A stretch of 64,000 bases of DNA, from assembly GCF_014837065.1 (NCBI RefSeq), contig NZ_JACSPP010000014.1, forward strand, positions 1-64,000. The letters run 5' to 3'. Made by a program: the position numbers and the translations under genes. The notes under the pieces are model-generated. The model was given only the letters and a program-made list of their open reading frames with translations. It ran no database searches and was not told the DNA's origin. Each line of letters starts with the position of its first letter. Positions within the stretch are counted from its first letter, which is position 1. Positions 62,169 to 64,000 of the stretch are shown one piece after another. The stretch comes from Phocaeicola intestinalis (GTDB lineage: Bacteria; Bacteroidota; Bacteroidia; Bacteroidales; Bacteroidaceae).

Positions 62169-62275
62169 GAATGTGCTAATGTGAGAATGTGCATTGTTTA
62201 TTAGCACATTGCCTATTAGCACATTGCCACATTGTTTATTAGCACATTAAACTATTAACTATTAATTATTAACTA
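62130..62275. repeat. AATGTGCTAATGTGAG repeat plus TTAATTATTAAC words between trpB and trpE
   Basis: Direct AATGTGCTAATGTG-type words (62130-62190), with AATGTGCA variants, are followed by three complementary TATTAGCACATTG words (to 62246) and then ACTATTAACTATTAATTATT (to 62275). The first copies encode the end of TrpB, and the last words touch the trpE start region. Confidence 0.8.
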
Positions 62276-62279
62276 AAAA

Positions 62280-63677
62280 ATGACCTACCATTACCATACC
62301 AATCATAAAGTGCTGCTGGGCGACCTGCATACACCGGTCAGCACCTACCTGAAGGTGCGCGACCTCTTTCCGCAAAGCGCCTTGATGGAAAGCTCCGACT
62401 ATCACGGGAGCGAAAACAACCGTTCGTTCATCGGGCTGAACCCGATAGCCAGTATCAGCGTAAGCCACGATGTAGCTACCGCTATCTATCCCGACCACTC
62501 GCGCGAAGAAACTCCTATCAGCGAAGCATGTACGGTGGAGGATGTGATGAACCGCTTCCTTGCCCGCTTCCGGGTAGAAGGAGAATATGCCGACTATTGC
62601 GGCGTGTATGGATATACCTCGTTCAACGCCGTGCGCTATTTCGAACCAGTGGAGGTGAAAGACAGCACCGAAGCCAAGAACGATGCACCCGATATCCTCT
62701 ACATCCTGTATAAGTACATCATCGTATTCAACGATTTCAAGAGCGAAATGGTACTCATCGAGATGAACGACGGAAGCGAGCCGAGCCATATTGGCGAGAT
62801 AGAACGTGCCATCCACGACCGTAATTATACCACCTACGGTTTCCACCCCATAGGGGAAACCACCAGTACCCTGACCGATGAAGCGCACAAGGCAAACATC
62901 CGCAAGGGAATCGCCCATTGCCTGCGGGGCGATGTGTTCCAAATCGTACTCTCACGCCGTTTCATCCAGCATTTCCAGGGAGACGACTTCAAGCTCTACC
63001 GCGCCCTGCGCAGCATCAATCCCTCGCCTTACCTGTTCTACTTCGATTTCGGAGGATTCCGCATCTTCGGTTCTTCGCCCGAGACCCATTGCAGGATAGA
63101 AGACGGGCAAGCCACCATCGACCCCATTGCCGGCACCACCCGAAGGAGCGGAAACAAGGAAACCGACCGAAAGCTGACCGAAGCCCTGCTTGCCGACCCG
63201 AAAGAGAACGCCGAACACGTGATGCTGGTAGACCTGGCACGCAACGACCTAAGCCGGAACTGCACGGGCACGCACGTAGCTTTCTACAAAGAACCGCAAT
63301 ATTATAGCCACGTTATCCACCTCGTGAGCCGGGTAAGCGGCACGCTGAACGCCGACGCCAATCCCATCCGCACGTTCTTCGACACCTTTCCGGCAGGTAC
63401 ATTGAGCGGTGCTCCCAAAGTACGTGCCATGCAACTCATCAGCGAGATAGAGCCACACAACCGCGGTGCATACGGAGGCTGCATCGGCTTCATCGGGCTG
63501 AACGGAACCCTGAACCAGGCCATCACCATCCGCACCTTCGTAAGCCGCAACCACGAACTTTGGTTCCAGGCAGGCGGAGGCATCACCGCCCTGAGCAACG
63601 AAGAGAACGAACTGCAAGAAGTGAACAACAAACTGGGAGCCTTGAAAAAAGCCATCCTGATTGCTGAGAGTTTATAA
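62280..63677 (+). CDS. trpE: Anthranilate synthase component I
   Basis: A 465-residue enzyme making anthranilate from chorismate with the glutaminase TrpG. The N-terminal ALMESSDY resembles the LLES motif involved in feedback inhibition by tryptophan. The chorismate-binding domain shows DVFQIVLSRRF, FGSSPETH, IAGTTRRSG, LVDLARNDLSR, VSGTL and FPAGTLSGAPKVRAM. Length matches the trpE family of Bacteroidetes. Confidence 0.96.
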   Translation: MTYHYHTNHKVLLGDLHTPVSTYLKVRDLFPQSALMESSDYHGSENNRSFIGLNPIASISVSHDVATAIYPDHSREETPISEACTVEDVMNRFLARFRVEGEYADYCGVYGYTSFNAVRYFEPVEVKDSTEAKNDAPDILYILYKYIIVFNDFKSEMVLIEMNDGSEPSHIGEIERAIHDRNYTTYGFHPIGETTSTLTDEAHKANIRKGIAHCLRGDVFQIVLSRRFIQHFQGDDFKLYRALRSINPSPYLFYFDFGGFRIFGSSPETHCRIEDGQATIDPIAGTTRRSGNKETDRKLTEALLADPKENAEHVMLVDLARNDLSRNCTGTHVAFYKEPQYYSHVIHLVSRVSGTLNADANPIRTFFDTFPAGTLSGAPKVRAMQLISEIEPHNRGAYGGCIGFIGLNGTLNQAITIRTFVSRNHELWFQAGGGITALSNEENELQEVNNKLGALKKAILIAESL

Positions 63678-63811
63678 GTTCTTTAGTTTTTAAGTTTTTG
63701 AGTTTTTGAGTTTGTAAGTTATTATCTTACACCAACTCAAGAACTAAAAAACTTAAGAACTAAAAAACTCAAGCAAGAACTTAAAAACTCAAAAACTTAA
63801 GAACTCAAAAA
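63678..63811. repeat. Word-like inverted repeat (TTTTTGAGTTTTTAAG family)
   Basis: A T-rich left half (AGTTTTTAAGTTTTTGAGTT and on) is the complement of an A-rich right half (ACTCAAGAACTAAAAAACTT and on). The repeat fills the 134-bp gap between the trpE stop and the trpG start. Confidence 0.8.
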
Positions 63812-64000
63812 ATGAAAACCGTTATTATAGACAACTACGACTCGTTCACCTACAACCTGAGCCAGATACTGCAAGAATTGGGAGCTGAAGTGACCGTGCT
63901 CCGCAACGACAAATTCCTGTTGGAAGACTTGGAAGCATACGACAAGATAGTCCTCTCGCCCGGACCGGGCATCCCCGAAGAAGCCGGATTATTGCTTGAC
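63812..64000 (+). CDS. trpG: Anthranilate synthase component II (glutamine amidotransferase), 5' part
   Basis: The first 63 codons before the window edge: MKTVIIDNYDSFTYNLSQIL, then VLRNDKF and IVLSPGPGIPEEAG, the N-terminus of class I glutamine amidotransferases (TrpG/PabA). It supplies ammonia to TrpE. The catalytic Cys and His lie beyond the window. The trp operon position makes TrpG the natural call; it could also serve PabB. Confidence 0.93.
   Translation, partial: MKTVIIDNYDSFTYNLSQILQELGAEVTVLRNDKFLLEDLEAYDKIVLSPGPGIPEEAGLLLD

Overview
The window looks like a chromosome segment of a gut Bacteroidales bacterium (Bacteroides/Phocaeicola type). The evidence is SusC/SusD pairs, promoters of the Bacteroidetes form (-33 TTTG, -7 TAnnTTTG), an LptF/LptG-type permease of about 630 residues, a choloylglycine hydrolase, and beta-mannan genes of the type known from Bacteroides fragilis. 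Species cannot be fixed from sequence alone.

Layout. 1-700: a possible IS end with 22-bp periodic repeats, a nested inverted repeat and two identical tRNA-Met(CAU) genes on the minus strand. 995-6589: housekeeping run (START-like protein, LptF/G permease, RibBA, Bax-inhibitor-1 family protein, aspartate aminotransferase). 6759-28648: a beta-mannan / galactomannan utilisation region: GH36 alpha-galactosidase, M48 lipoprotein protease, GH2 enzyme, AraC regulator, then GH5 mannanase, GH28-like beta-helix protein, SusC, SusD, beta-propeller glycosidase, GH26 mannanase, mannosylglucose phosphorylase (GH130), GPH sugar symporter and cellobiose/mannobiose 2-epimerase. The core (about 14.3-24.1 kb) is visibly more AT-rich than its flanks. 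Three promoters carry the same GATAAAAYAGTAT box exactly 36 nt upstream of the -7 element: one before GH36 and two before the GH5-SusC operon. This ties the two arms into one regulon, most simply under the AraC protein between them.

28.8-34.8 kb: an esterase remnant, a TetR regulator, a leucine-carboxymethyltransferase-like methyltransferase and a YbtP/YbtQ-like pair of ABC half-transporters. 35.0-46.1 kb: CyuA/UPF0597 protein, AlbA_2 protein, LptD-like outer-membrane protein, HD hydrolase, NamZ-like muramidase, EamA transporter, and a RavA/ViaA pair in which the viaA-like gene is split by an in-frame TGA. 46.3-57.5 kb: a coiled-coil protein with ZapA, RNase Y, patatin, aminopeptidase P, C1 peptidase, RecJ-RecQ and choloylglycine hydrolase. 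57.6-60.6 kb: an IS5-family element, a palindromic array, an AAA/DUF4143-type ATPase and a DUF308 protein. 60.7-64.0 kb: the start of a trp operon (leader peptide with Trp-Trp, attenuator, trpB, trpE, partial trpG).

The most unusual signal is structural. Many intergenic gaps are filled by low-complexity, word-like repeats whose left half is the reverse complement of the right half. Several run almost exactly from one stop codon to the next start codon with similar lengths (about 83-134 bp), several families recur at distant places, and at 25.5-26.0 kb three families are nested inside each other. Two MITE-like elements share ends with the IS5-type element; one sits with a TAA target duplication inside a palindromic array.
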